A stretch of DNA of 64,000 bases from Ctena decussata (Eukaryota > Mollusca > Bivalvia > Lucinida > Lucinidae), in contig OZ022513.1 in the NCBI GenBank assembly GCA_963989385.1, forward strand, positions 19,017,928 through 19,081,927, written 5' to 3'. This document shows positions 36,650-48,500 of the stretch, piece after piece; the first letter of the stretch is position 1, and every line of letters starts with the position of its first letter. The notes below the pieces were generated by a model. The model worked only from the letters and a program-made list of their open reading frames with translations, was not told the origin of the DNA and made no database searches. The position numbers and the translations under genes are program-made.

Positions 36650-37775
36650 TAGCTCGCCTGAATAGGTGCTTGCCCATCACAGAGTTGCTATGGTGATGTG
36701 GACTACTAAGCATAAAACTTCAGACAAGCATGTCCATAATGACAACACGTTTATAAACAAAAGCTATCTCAGAAATAAGTCTTAAAATAAAATCAAAATA
36801 AAAAAATCCTCATGAAATTTCAAAGTCTATGAGCTTGAGGTCAAAGAACTAAGGGGTGGGTGGGGGGGGGGGGGGGCTGCAGGGGCTAGGATGTTTGAAA
36901 ACCTTGAACCATTATCTAACATCAGTCCAAGTAATAGTATCAACTGAGTCCATCGTGGCACTGTGAAATTATGTCTTCATAAATATAAAATTTTACCAAA
37001 TCTTTAAGACAAAGTTCAAAGTTGATGATCTTGACTTCAAGGTCATCCAGTGGGGTAAGTATATGGTGTTTTGTAAAAACTAAAAACAGTGTCTAACATC
37101 AGTTCAAGTGTACATTAAATCTCTGCCAAGCATTATGAATCAGTACGCAATTAGAAAACTTTAATAAAGACCAAATTTCCTAAGTCCCTGACCTTGACAT
37201 CAAGGTCATTGAGCGGAGACAGGGAAGTACTATGTAAAACTTTTGACTTATATCTAACTACAGTGCAAATATAAAAGGAATTCATTTGTGAATTCAGGAG
37301 ACATGTGTCTTTAAAAAACTTTAACCAAAACATCCAATCAATAAAAAGACAATTTTCTAAGTTCATGACCTTGACATCAAGGTCACTGAGGGGGGTGGGG
37401 GTAGTACCTTGGAAAACTTTGGACCAATATCTAACTACAGTGCAAGTATCAAAGAAATTCATCCATGGGTTAGGGAGATATTGGGCTTTATAAAACTTTA
37501 ACCAAAACATCCAGTCCAAAAACATTCCCAATTTTCTAAGTCCATGACCTTGATATCAAGGTCACAGAGTGGGGTGGGGGTGATACCCTGTTAAACATTG
37601 GACCAATATCTAACTACAGAGAAAGTATCAAAAGAATCCATCCATGGGTTAAGGAGATACAGGTCTTTAAAAAACTTTAACCAAAACATCCAATCCGGAC
37701 GCCGACGCTGACGCGGACGCCGATGCCGTGGTGACAACACTAGCTCTTCCTGAACTTTCGTTCAGGCGAGCTAAA
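36650..37775. mobile_element. 1.1-kb hairpin-ended non-autonomous element inserted in the Rep coding sequence
   Basis: Ends are perfect inverted repeats: TAGCTCGCCTGAA at 36650 and TTCAGGCGAGCTA at 37761-37773. A terminal hairpin (CCTGAA-CTTTCG-TTCAGG) lies at 37750-37766. The interior is a tandem array of about 178-bp units (near 37020, 37189, 37366 and 37545), plus a G-run at 36853. The Helentron frame ends at PDS (36648) and resumes KTMSEMMKKARKEA at 37776, so this interval is the insert. No target-site duplication is needed, as expected of Helitron-type insertions, although the inverted ends also allow a TIR element. Confidence 0.75.
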
Positions 37776-38482
37776 AAACGATGAGTGAAATGATGAAAAA
37801 AGCAAGAAAGGAAGCTAGCAGTAAACCAATTAGGGAGGCTCTTAATGACATAGGTCACATTTTCATTAAGTCTCGAGAGGTTTCTGAACATGAGGCGATT
37901 TCAAGAATACTGTCCTTGCCATTACGAAAGTCAAATATTGATGTGCAGTTTATACAAACAGATATACCACAAAACAGAACAAGAGTTTTAAAACCAAGGC
38001 ATATTCTGCAACATATGGAGGATGATGACACAGACATTTTCCTGCCCAGTGTCCACAAGAAATATGCAAACAGGCCAGACATTTTGGAAGGCATCTGCTT
38101 GGCTGACTTTGTGTCCAAGTTCACTGTGGGTTCAGATAATCAGAAAAATGAAGAAGAAAATCAAGAAGCTGAACATGACACTCGGTCCAAAAAGGTATAC
38201 TACCTGAAGAATAACATGGGTGTTTTATCAGAGAGATCCACATCCAAAGTTATAAGGTACCATAATGTATCAAAGCAGCGTGATGAAGAGATTTACTTTC
38301 ACAGACTTCTCATTTTGTACTTGCCCTGGAGATCTGAAGATGAGCTAATACTGGATAATTCATTTAAAAAAGTTTGATTATGTAAAAGACCTTATCTCAG
38401 ACAATATAAGGAACTATGAACCTTATATGATGAAGTAGAAACCATTATTGAAAATTTCGACCCAGATGATGCTGGACCTGAA
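37776..38482 (+). pseudogene. Helentron Rep-to-helicase linker region
   Basis: Encodes MSEMMKKARKEASSKPIREA, VSEHEAISRILSLPLRKSN and KNRT-like QNRTRVLKP, then the acidic linker. This region lies between Rep and PIF1 domains in Helitron proteins. Near 38370 and 38425 two opposite single-base shifts occur. The skipped 55 bp still reads FDYVKDLISDNIRNYEPYM in the other frame, so the shifts nearly compensate. Confidence 0.75.
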
Positions 38483-40171
38483 ATGTGGGCCGAAATAGGA
38501 GCTCAAACCCTTCAAGAAGCAGACGACAATGAGACTGACTCTGCACAAACAACTCTTCCACTGCTTGACCCAGACAATCTGGAAGCCTGTGCTGTTCATC
38601 CAGAAACTCAGAAAAAACTCTCTGCATTTTCATTAACAGTTACAAATTTGTCCCGTGATTCTGAGTTCTTGTCCAAAGTGAGAGACTTAAACCGCCAACA
38701 AAGGACTTTGTTTGATTATCTCTATACATGGACAACAAACAAACGACTTCAACCACAAAGTACAGAACCATTTTACATTTTCCTGACAGGAGGAGCTGGC
38801 TGTGGTAAAACCTTTTTAATAAATACTGTGTATGAAGGATTGGTGCGTGCCCTCAGATTTCCAGGACAGGACCCTGAAAAGCCAACAGTCTTAATGACAG
38901 CCTCCACAGGAAAGGCTGCATCAAATATAAGTGGTATGACTGTTCATTCAGCTTTTGGCTTGCCAGTTAAAAAGCATAAAAATGACATTGGTTTCACATA
39001 TAAACCACCAGACCAAAGTAGACTTAATACAATGAGATGTAACTTCACCAACTTGAAAGTAATTGGTACTGATGAAATCTCCATGTTGGGCTCTTCATCT
39101 TTTTCACATCTGTCCTGTGCATTACAGGACTTATTCCAAAACTACAGCAAGCCATTTGCAGGTATCTCCATGCTTGTGGTCGGTGACCTGTTTCAACTCA
39201 ATCCAGTGGGACAGAGCCCAGTGTTCACTGTTGCAAAACATGGCTATGATGCCTTAGCTGGTTCATTATGGCAAAAACTATTCAAACTGTATTTGTTAAC
39301 AACCATAGTACGTCAGAAGGGAGACCCTCGGTTTGCTGAGATATTGAATAATGTCAGAGTTGGTACTCTGACATCTGAAGATGAACAAGATCTGAATGAA
39401 CATCAAAATACTGATACAAGCAAATGTCCAGAAGACACAGTGCATCTATTTAGAACAAATGAGCTGGTAGCAGTGTATACTGATCAACAGTTGAAAAAGT
39501 TATCAGGGCCACATATTACAATTCACTGTCAGGACACCAGAAAAGATTTGCACACAAACTCAGTGCCAGTTACGGTTAAAAATACCAACATATATGAAAC
39601 AGGAGGATTACCTTCTTCAATAGAAATAGCAGTAGATGCACCTTTTATGCTAACAAAAAATATTGATACAGCAGATCACTTGGTAAATGGAGTAATTGGT
39701 ACCATACAACACATTGATATTCCTCCTGACAAACCACTTCAGGGCTGTATTTATTTGAAATTCGAAAAATCTATTGTTGGAAAGGAACTGAAAAAAACCA
39801 GCCCATCTGGTCATAGAAAGCTTGTTCCTATTAAACCTGTTTCTTCTACATTCTTTATCATGGACAAGAAAACTGTTCCAGTTGAAAGGAAAATGTTCCC
39901 TGGGATTCTAGCTTATGCACTGACAGTACACAAATCACAAGGAAGCACATATGCTCACCTGATAGTTGAATTTCAAAAACCAAAAAAGGCACAGAAAATG
40001 GCAACACCACAGGGACTAGCTTACACCATGCTGAGCAGAGCAACATCAAGAACAGGTATCCAAGTTTTAAATTTCAATCAGTCTGGTATCACAGTCAACA
40101 AAAAAGCCCTTGAGGAAATTAAAAGAATGCACACAGAATCAGTCTTCAATGGCCCCGCCAGCTTTGGATGA
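38483..40171 (+). CDS. PIF1-family DNA helicase domain of the Helentron, uninterrupted
   Basis: 562 codons are open, the largest frame in the window. Helicase motifs: Walker A GGAGCGKT (residues 103-110), TASTGKAASNISG, TVHSAFGL, Walker B DEISM (197-201), GDLFQLNPV (234-242), IVRQ, YALTVHKSQGST (about 478-489) and AYTMLSRATSRTG (about 513-525). These match the PIF1/RecD-like helicases fused to Helitron Rep proteins, which unwind DNA 5'-to-3' during rolling-circle transposition. The first ATG here is internal to the fused polyprotein, not a true start. Translation is lost 30 codons after motif VI by a frameshift near 40140 leading into the EEP domain. Integrity contrasts with the decayed N-terminal half. 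Confidence 0.93.
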   Translation: MWAEIGAQTLQEADDNETDSAQTTLPLLDPDNLEACAVHPETQKKLSAFSLTVTNLSRDSEFLSKVRDLNRQQRTLFDYLYTWTTNKRLQPQSTEPFYIFLTGGAGCGKTFLINTVYEGLVRALRFPGQDPEKPTVLMTASTGKAASNISGMTVHSAFGLPVKKHKNDIGFTYKPPDQSRLNTMRCNFTNLKVIGTDEISMLGSSSFSHLSCALQDLFQNYSKPFAGISMLVVGDLFQLNPVGQSPVFTVAKHGYDALAGSLWQKLFKLYLLTTIVRQKGDPRFAEILNNVRVGTLTSEDEQDLNEHQNTDTSKCPEDTVHLFRTNELVAVYTDQQLKKLSGPHITIHCQDTRKDLHTNSVPVTVKNTNIYETGGLPSSIEIAVDAPFMLTKNIDTADHLVNGVIGTIQHIDIPPDKPLQGCIYLKFEKSIVGKELKKTSPSGHRKLVPIKPVSSTFFIMDKKTVPVERKMFPGILAYALTVHKSQGSTYAHLIVEFQKPKKAQKMATPQGLAYTMLSRATSRTGIQVLNFNQSGITVNKKALEEIKRMHTESVFNGPASFG

Positions 40172-40766
40172 GACTGCCTCATACATAGGACACATCAACA
40201 TTAGGTCTTTGACAAAGCATGCTTTGGACCTCATCAGTGGTCCAACTGTACAACAAATGGCTGTCCTCTGCTTATCAGAGACAAATATGAAAACTGTTCC
40301 CAGAAAGACTTATATTCCTGATTTTGAAATGGTGCTCCACAACAGAAATCATGGACTTGCTGTATTTATTTAACAAGACCTTATATATGACACTCTTGAC
40401 TTTAAAGATTCTGGTATTGAAATTGCTGGCATAATGCTATATTGTCATCATGTAAAATACAACATTATTGTTGTTTACAAACCACCAACTTTTCCTGTCC
40501 AACATTTTGTCCAATGTTTAGAGACACATGTGAACAATCTAGACGATTTGATCATTCTTGGGGACTGTAACCAGACTGGAAACACAGAGAGTTTTAATCT
40601 GTTTCTACATAAGAATGGATACCACCAGTATATAACAACACCCACCCACACCTTTGGCGATATACTGGACCTCATCACTAGTCCTCTTGCAGACCTACAG
40701 ACAACTACCAAGCCTCTCCCATACACAGACCACCATCTAATTGCTGTAAAACTTGAGAAGACTTAA
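40149..40766 (+). pseudogene. EEP (AP-endonuclease-like) domain at the Helentron C terminus
   Basis: In a frame shifted relative to the helicase: YIGHINIRSLTKHALDLI, AVLCLSETNMK (catalytic Glu), a TAA at 40371, then IIVVYKPPTFPVQHFV, LIILGDCNQTGN (GDxN, catalytic Asp and Asn), ITTPTHTFGDILDLI and TDHHLIAVKL (terminal DH pair). These are the exonuclease-endonuclease-phosphatase motifs, like those of LINE-type endonucleases. Such a C-terminal EEP domain separates Helentrons from canonical Helitrons. One stop and one frameshift disable this copy. Confidence 0.8.
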
Positions 40767-41639
40767 AAGCAGTTTGATGTGTAAGGTACAGGATGTTATG
40801 CAATAAAATGAAATTGTGTTAATCCTTAACTTGCTGAGCATGACTAAAGGTATTCTGACAAGTGAAGACCAAGAGCAGCCTGAACATATGTGCAGTCTGA
40901 TATTGGTCTGCACTTATCACTGCTGTTATAATAATTTCCCCCAAACAACTCAATTACATTCGATCAAACTAGTGACAGAGGCAATTATATAGATTTATGC
41001 ATGCAAGTTTTGGGTTGCTACAGTAATTTCACACATGACACATGTATTTATTCAGATTATATGTAAAGCAGATACTGTACAGGAAAAGTAAATATACACA
41101 CAAAACTTAAATGCACAAGACTATTGACATGAGATTTCAAACAAGAATGTTAATTTTATAACCCCATCATACTACAAGTTGTGTTATTGGTAGCAGCATC
41201 AACATTAGTTTGTTTTTTTTTTGTGTGTGTGTGTTTTTAAATTAGCATTATAAACAAAAAAAAGCAAGTTAACAGTATAAACAAGTATATTTGGAAGATT
41301 TAATGATTCTGTTATAAAGTAATAAACAATAATTCCTCAAGCCAGTCCCAACATACCTTGCACATGCACCACAAACAGTATTTTGATCCTTTGTTTTTCT
41401 TATGAAATTCAATCCTTTTTTATATCAATGATTTGGGCGATCACTTGGTCTTCTCTGCAATGATTATACCAAACATTGGCATGCCCCTGGTCATTAGAAG
41501 AAGGTTATTCATGTATGGCTCCTGATGGACAAAACAAGAGTTCAAAGGGGAGTTAACATTACTTTTTTTCAAATAATTTTTACTCTATTGTTTGTTACTG
41601 AGCTGCACATAATATCGACAGTTCTATTCACTTCAGAGC
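40767..41639. other. Helentron 3' flank, end not delimited
   Basis: It contains a degenerate bivalve repeat (AGCAGCCTGAACATATGTGC then AGTCTGATATTGG near 40873-40915), also seen near 27885-27940, and a T/GT run near 41211-41235. No clear CTRR or hairpin end could be assigned to the Helentron. Confidence 0.35.
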
Positions 41640-42745
41640 CTTCTCGGCGGGGGATATAAATTCACTGAATTTGCTTGTTAAAACTTTAAATGAAATATGT
41701 CCGTTTGTTATCTTTGACATTTTCCATCTTTTGAACTAATTTACCTAGATCTGATTTCAGTATACCTATAGTATTTAATGCGTTAATTATTCTGATGCTA
41801 AAAACATAATGCAGCATTCATAATTGATAGATTATGCCCCTTTACTCGCCCGAAACTAACATTATAAGGGTGGTCCATTACTCGAGAACTGTAATTGCTG
41901 GGATCTTAATATCCATAGATGGATAAACCATAAAAAACATATCCGTTTTTTCCTTTCCCTCCGCTTTGTAGTTACAGAGTTAGTCCCCTTTCCGAAAAAA
42001 TGAATAAAACAGCATTCCCAAAATATTGCAAAAAACTATGGGGCAAGGATGATGATATTTTGCATACTGCTGAGGGCTAAGGTGTAGATTACCTGATAAA
42101 CTTTTTGGCTAATTTAATTATTATTTGAATAAATTATGCCCCTGTGTTTATTCAGCATTTTCCGATTTGTCACCCATTTGACTGTGTTACCTGATTTTAT
42201 TGTGTTTTAAGTACTTGATTATTTAATCATTCTGATTCTGGTAACATTATATTGCATTCATTCTTGACAAAGTTATGCCTCTTTACTCGTCCGTCCATTA
42301 CATTATAGGGGCTGTCCATTTCTCAAGAACTGTAACTGCTGAGGCCTTGATATTTCATATGTCAATAGACCATTAAATTTAGCAGTTCCTTCATTTTCAT
42401 CTCCTTGGCTTTGTCTTTGTACAATTATATGCCTTTCCGAGAAAATAAATGAAATATTGTTCACAAACTCTTGGGAAAACCGATGGAGCCAGGATGCTAA
42501 TATTTAACATTTCTGATAAGGGCTTAGGTTTAAATTCCATGACTAACTTTTGGACTAACTTCTTTAATCTATAACTGAACTGCACCCTTTGTTGACTTTG
42601 GCGTTTATTTCCAATTTTTAAGCGTTTAACCAAGATAGTTCATTTGTGTTATACTATTAGTATTCCATTTGTCAATCATTCAGATGATGGTTATGTTATA
42701 TTGCATAGTTATGCCCCCTTTTTAAATATGTAAGTTGAGTTTGTT
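41640..42745. repeat. Tandem array T1, second copy
   Basis: About three diverged units of roughly 380 bp share TTATGCCCCTTTACTCG, GGCTAAGGTGTAGATTACCT and AGAACTGTAACTGCTG with the array at 24950-25920. It begins with TCGGCGGGGGATATA, half of the hairpin found at 25926. T1 and T2 may therefore be parts of one element family. Confidence 0.6.
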
Positions 42746-43076
42746 CCCTGATGATTTATTTTCGCACGGACCAGTCCCTTTTAGCGGTTACGCATACTCG
42801 GTAACGTACAATATAGTGCAATAGACAACATTTTTGAAAACATTGCATAGGTGTCATGGGGCTATATAACTATTATATTATTATTGTTTAAAAATGCCAT
42901 AGAGCGCTACTTTTACTCAAAATAATGAGTTTTGTCCATTCGGTTTTGTAATATAGGAAACGATAAGGTGTTTAGACCTGTAGTAGTTAACTATCATTAC
43001 AAATGAGGATAGAAAAAGCACACTTTTTACTACAATTAGATGTATAGCTATCAAAATATCTATTTGGATAGGAATA

Positions 43077-43129
43077 TACGTTAAAGGACAAATTTTATGA
43101 TAAACGTTAAAGGACAAATTTTATGAACG
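43077..43129. repeat. 27-bp tandem duplication
   Basis: ACGTTAAAGGACAAATTTTA followed by TGATAA, immediately repeated once. Confidence 0.85.
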
Positions 43130-43789
43130 ATACGGAAACGCACACTACCATATAAACTAGCGATAACAGCCAGTATCGAAGAGGGCAGAAAGTTCGCATG
43201 TTATGGCTTTTAAAAGTTGCTTCCGGAAAAAAGTGTGCGCGGAGGGAGGTGAGTATTGATAGCTTAAAATCTGTAAGTTATAGAAAAAAGTGCCGCCTGA
43301 AACTGATTTAGATACTTGTTTATCAATATTGAATGATATCTTAATATGCAAATGCTAAGAGTTAGGACAATACTGAAAGGTTACTTTGTGCAGTGAAGAT
43401 ATGGCTTTTATTCAGAAACAGTTAGCTCAGTAGCTTTTGAGGAGAAGAAATTTGAAGTTGTTAGAATTTCAGTGACTTTGAACATAAGTCACATAATGAC
43501 CTTGACCTCTGATATTTTCAAGTACTTATATAGTCAAAATTACATACTAGCTTCTGACCACAATTGCTGAAAAAGCTTTGATCAGTAACCAACACACTCG
43601 TAGTGCACATTCTGTCCTTAACACCAAACGGAAAAGGTTAAAATAAAAGAATATGGCGGCGCACAAAGCCAGACAAGACAAACAAAAAGCCAAAAGGTAT
43701 TTTCTTTTGGGGCAGAGGCCGCGAGGCGTTTCTTAATAATGTTAGTCAAAGACCAATGAAAGCTGAAAAAAAAAACAATGGCAATAACA

Positions 43790-44160
43790 GTGATAATACA
43801 TACCAGAAGCACCGAGTTGGAACGGTAAGAATTAAGTTACTGTGGGTTAAAATCGGCTGTACGTCATCATAATACTCGTTGTAAGCTCTGTAGTGGGTCA
43901 TGAACTAACAAGTTAAGTCCAAACACCACACGTAACAAATAAACATCTATTTGTAGGTTTTGTTATATTTATATAACAACAACAGAAACCAGAAAGCATA
44001 GCAGGCAGCTAATCAGGTGATCACAATCATGCTAGGAATATAACAAACAGCAAAAACCCACAACAGAAAAGCCACCTTGGAGCAGCTAGTAACTGTTTAC
44101 TTTGGGCTTACATCGATCATTACCCTCGCCCTGTTTTCTGTCCTGGTTCAAAGGTATACA
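43790..44160 (-). repeat. R1-related fragments
   Basis: Two degenerate copies of the ACCGCCTTGGAACGGTCAGT module (43812 and 44069), followed by TTACTTTGGGCTTACATCGA. The 80-aa plus-strand frame at 44077 is translation of this repeat and not a gene. Confidence 0.5.
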
Positions 44161-45278
44161 GGCTACTCCGTCTGTGTAAAGGATTCGACCCAATTCATCG
44201 GCGGATTAAAACAGCAAACATATGAATCAGGATTATATACTGAGATGAAACATGATGGGCAATCAACAGCAAAAATAACAATGAGCGCTGGAGTAAACGA
44301 AGTAATAGTAGTTAGTTAGAACAAATATTTATTATCAAAAATCAAATCTAAATGTCATGAAGACCAAGATTCCGGTCTCGAAAACTAAAGTTTGGCTTAT
44401 TACATAACATATACATGAAGAAGTATAATTTTAGATCACCGTCCGTCTCAATCATTTTATAACTTTCTATCATCATAGTGTTTGTACATTTAACTAATTA
44501 ACGTTCAGCGGCAAAATGACTGATATTATATCCACATTTTCCTGTACACACCATTTAATGAATTTTTTTTGCAAAGTTTCATCTATCACAGATGCAGTCT
44601 GCTCTGTTCACCAAGAAGTATTTTATACAGGAACTGCTCTTTCACAGTCACCTTGATAAGAATTTCTAACACTTAAAAACTATACAAATTAGAAACAACT
44701 GAATAACGTCCATTAATATTATTGATAAAACTTTATTTATATGCTAAATCAATTATGATGAAATAAATTCATATTTCACACTAACATAACATTTGTCAAA
44801 TTATTTGTCTGTTAGTAGTATGGGTAAAAGAGAACAGCAGCAATATTTACTAATAACCTTTCTCTGGGCCCCTGCTCAGTCCAGGTCATAAAATATTCTC
44901 TTTTAAAAATGAAAAAATTGACAATCGATGTGTTTGTTGGGTCAGATAATTTGAATATTCCGGGTCTTCAAGCTCGAGTGGCTAATATCACTTCTAAAGT
45001 ACGTCAACAAACAAAAATAAAACAGGTAAAGTCATATTTACTACCTGACTGGGTACATATATTGTCTGTGTTCATAAGATAAATTTAGTTTTATTCATAT
45101 TTTTCTTATATTGACCTGTAAACATGAAACACAAGGATCATTTGGAGAAATGCTATTCCAGCCTCTAATAATAGATATTTTATCTAATGTTCAAAGTATA
45201 TCCGGTGCGAAAAGTAGTTTTTCTTGTGCTGGCGTGCCTTAAAACCCATATCACCCAGATACTCACTCAAAGTGTACA

Positions 45279-45535
45279 TTAAACTCTTCTGATTTTCATA
45301 TCCGTTGCTTTCATTGAGTAGTAGTCCCCTTTCAATGTATACCAGACGATACCTTGTGACAAATGGAATGTTGATGAGTAACTGCCATTCAAATACAGTC
45401 CATTCAAATTAGAAATTTGACAATTGTTATACCACCAAGCACCCTTGAACATCTCCGCACAAGCACCCGTATATATGTCATTATCTTCATCTTTTGTCGA
45501 AAACATATACCCATTTTGACTAGTCAGAGAATCGC
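45279..45535 (-). CDS. Gene 2 last exon
   Basis: The exon starts after a TTTCAGG-type acceptor, encodes [19 protein letters not shown], then [20 protein letters not shown], and ends MKIRRV plus TAA. Both cysteines of the C-terminal disulfide are kept. The DIYTGACA stretch is closer to the usual FReD spacing than gene 1 (DIDEARDCA). Confidence 0.9.
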
Positions 45536-48500
45536 CTGAAATAATAAAGAAATTGCAAATTTACGGAGTATATTGGCAACTTACAGCGCCAAAATACAAA
45601 GGCTGGACCATGCAAAAAAACAGCCCGGTGTTTTGTGTAGAAACCAGCTTAAACTCGTTCTATACGAATCAATCAGAGCGTTCTTTATCGTTCACGCAAT
45701 AGCCTGTGGAATCTGGGTGTATCTATTGTTACAAGAGCACTGCAAGCGGATCAGTATACACCCGTTCCATGATTTGACAGCAGGAAAGATATAAAGAGTT
45801 ATGAGTCAGCTTATTTTTCATGTCCCGATAGATAAAATTTCAAACCTTCTATATATGCAATCTCAGAACTCTAGGCCCCGAATGGCTGCAGTTGTGTCGA
45901 TATATAAGGACAATTTCTGTGTAATAAACAAATGCAGAACTTTTCCATATTTATCAAAACATCCACATACCAGGTAAATCTTGTATACCAGAAATCATCT
46001 TCCTATGTGAATCGGTTCGGAAGTTGGAAAAAATGCCGAAACTTGAAATAGGTTTATATATAACTCAAATATACTTTTATAGAATATGGACAACTGTTAC
46101 TTATTTGACGTCTAGAACTTCAGGTGTATACCAAATATCAACGTCCTAGCTGAAAAACGTTTAAAAAAACGGATGTATATGACTGCACTATTGAGCCACG
46201 GCACGAGAAAACCAAAGCGATTGTGCGCCCAGCGCAGATTTAGATCAGCCTGGGCATCCGCCCAGTTTGATCAGAGTCTGCGCTGTCCGCAAGGAGGTAG
46301 CTTAAGCCCAATAGCTACCCTTTAAGTGCTTAATGAAGAGTCTGATCAGACTGGGTGGATGCCAAGGCGGATCCGAGTCAGCGCTTTGCGCACAACACTT
46401 TGTCGTATCTATCGTGCCGCGGCTAATTTTTCTTTCAATTTTGGACTAAAGGAATACAACTCTTAATGCGTTAGTTCCCTCATTTTTTTCACTGTCAGAC
46501 CAAATGGTGCAATTTTAAAATATCAAAGACTATGGCCTAACATTCATAAAAGTCAAACTGTTTAAAGACTGGACTTCTCTGTCGAGGGATGCGCGGGGGT
46601 GGGTGGGACTAAGGGGACGGGGATCGGTAAAAGAGTGAAACTTTTGTCAACCAGTCAGTGGATAAAAATTACCAAAGATTATAATTTCATTGGCTGACTG
46701 GAATTGTCGACACTATATGACCAAGAAAAAGAATAACACTATGGAAAATAATCGAAGGAGTAAAGATTGCAGAGCCACCATTTTGCGATTTTGCGACGCA
46801 AAGACGGGCTTATGCAACACCCTTCGTGTGCATGCGAGTGCGGGTGCAAGCGCAAGCACGCGCATACGAAGGGTATTGCATGAGTACACCGTCGGTACAC
46901 CTTTGCGTCCATTATATTTGCATTCTACGTTTAGTTGTGTGTCGATTTATTATATATGTTATTCATTCAATTGCTATGAACATTAGTATTTTACGTGTGC
47001 AGGTTAGTCTTTCGAATTTGTTTTATCGTCCCGGTTTTCTTTCTTGTACTTCGGATTTATTCTTTTTTATAAGATGATTGAACAAGAGGACCATTGGTCC
47101 TGTAGCTCACCTGAGTCCATTCAGCCTCAGTACTCTAGGGTAAGTTACTCTAAGGCAAATTGAACACATAGGTGGTGGTATGGTAACCAGTTTTAAACCA
47201 ATCTGTCCAAAAAATATATGAAATTTACCTCCTACCCCAACAATGCTACATATAAAATTTGATCAAGAATGGCCAGCTAGTTAAGCAAATATTAATGCTT
47301 AACAGTGTGGACGTACGACATACGACGGACGACAGACCAGACCTATACTAAAAGCTCGCCTTGTGAGCCTTTGGCTGCGGTGAGCTAAAAATAGCAACTG
47401 TGACCTTGAACTAAGAATGCTGAAATGCAAACTTGTCCAAGATATAGCCAGACTAAACATTTGTGTGAAGTTAAATGAAAATCGGTCCATAAATGACGGT
47501 GCTAAAGCGATGACAAAGTTTTTCTAAAAATAGCCACTGTGACCTTGACCTTGAGCCCAGATAACGAAACGCAAATTTGTCAAAGATATTGCCATACTTA
47601 TCACTTGTGTGAAGTTAAATCGAAATTGGTCGATAAATGAAAGCGCTAGAGCAATAACAAAGTTTTTCTATAAACAGCCACTGTGACTTTGACTTTGACC
47701 TTAGGACGCTGAAACGCAAGCTTGTTCAAGATATTGACATGCAAAACATTTGTGTGAAGTTTAAATTATAATCGGTCCATAAATGAAGGCGCTAGAAGGA
47801 TGAAAAGTTTTTCTAAAAATAGCCAATGTGACCTTGATCTTGACCCAAGAATGCTGAAATGCGAACTTGTCCAAGATACTGTCATACTTATCATTTGTGT
47901 GATATCAAATTGAATTCGATCCACAAATTGAAGGCGCTAGAGCAATGACAAAGTTTTCTAAAATTAGCCACTGTTACCTTGACCTTGATGCCAGAATGCT
48001 GAAACGCGAACTTGTCCAAGATATTGCCATACTTACCACTTGTGTGAAGTACAATCAAAATCATTCCATAAATGAAGGCACTAGAATGATGACAAAGTTT
48101 TTTCTAAAAATAGCCACTGTGACCTTGACATTGACCTCAGAATGCCGAAACGCAAATTTGTCCAAGATATTGTCATACCGATCACTTATGTAAAATTAAA
48201 CTGAATTTTGGTCCACAAATCAAGGCGCTAGAGCCATGACAAAAGTTTTCTAAAATTAGCCACTGTGACATTGACCTTGATGCCAGAATGCTGAAACGCG
48301 AACTTGTCCAAGATATTGCCATACTTATCACTTGTGTGAAGTTAAATCGAAATCAGTCCACAAATGAAGGCGCTTGAGTGATGACAAAGTTTTCTAAAAA
48401 TAGCCACTTTGACCTTGACCTTGACTCCATCATGCTGAAATGCAAACTCGTTGGAGGTCATGTCATACGCAATACTTGTGTGAACTTACATCAAAATCGG

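Larger units (their letters stand above)
32678..40766 (+). mobile_element. Decayed autonomous Helentron (rolling-circle transposon), coding core
   Basis: Coding modules in one orientation: C48-like protease, 23-aa charged repeats, DUF6570-like domain, HUH-Y2 Rep, PIF1 helicase, EEP endonuclease. Rep-helicase fusion plus a C-terminal EEP domain defines Helentrons within the Helitron superfamily (family knowledge). Frameshifts at about 33165, 33890, 34335, 34445, 36335, 38370 and 40140, in-frame TAA codons at several points, and a 1.1-kb insertion show it is inactive. Element termini were not identified, so these coordinates cover the coding core only. Confidence 0.85.

Noticed and set aside
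34621..40373. Recoding of TAA as glutamine in the Helentron, since its in-frame stops are all TAA
   Set aside because: The FReD genes end with TAA, the helicase uses normal CAA codons without internal TAA, and true frameshifts occur alongside. Ordinary decay in AT-rich DNA explains it.
44077..44319. 80-aa frame with a hydrophobic start, as a small membrane protein
   Set aside because: Its first third is translation of the R1 repeat module seen in several copies, so the frame is fortuitous.
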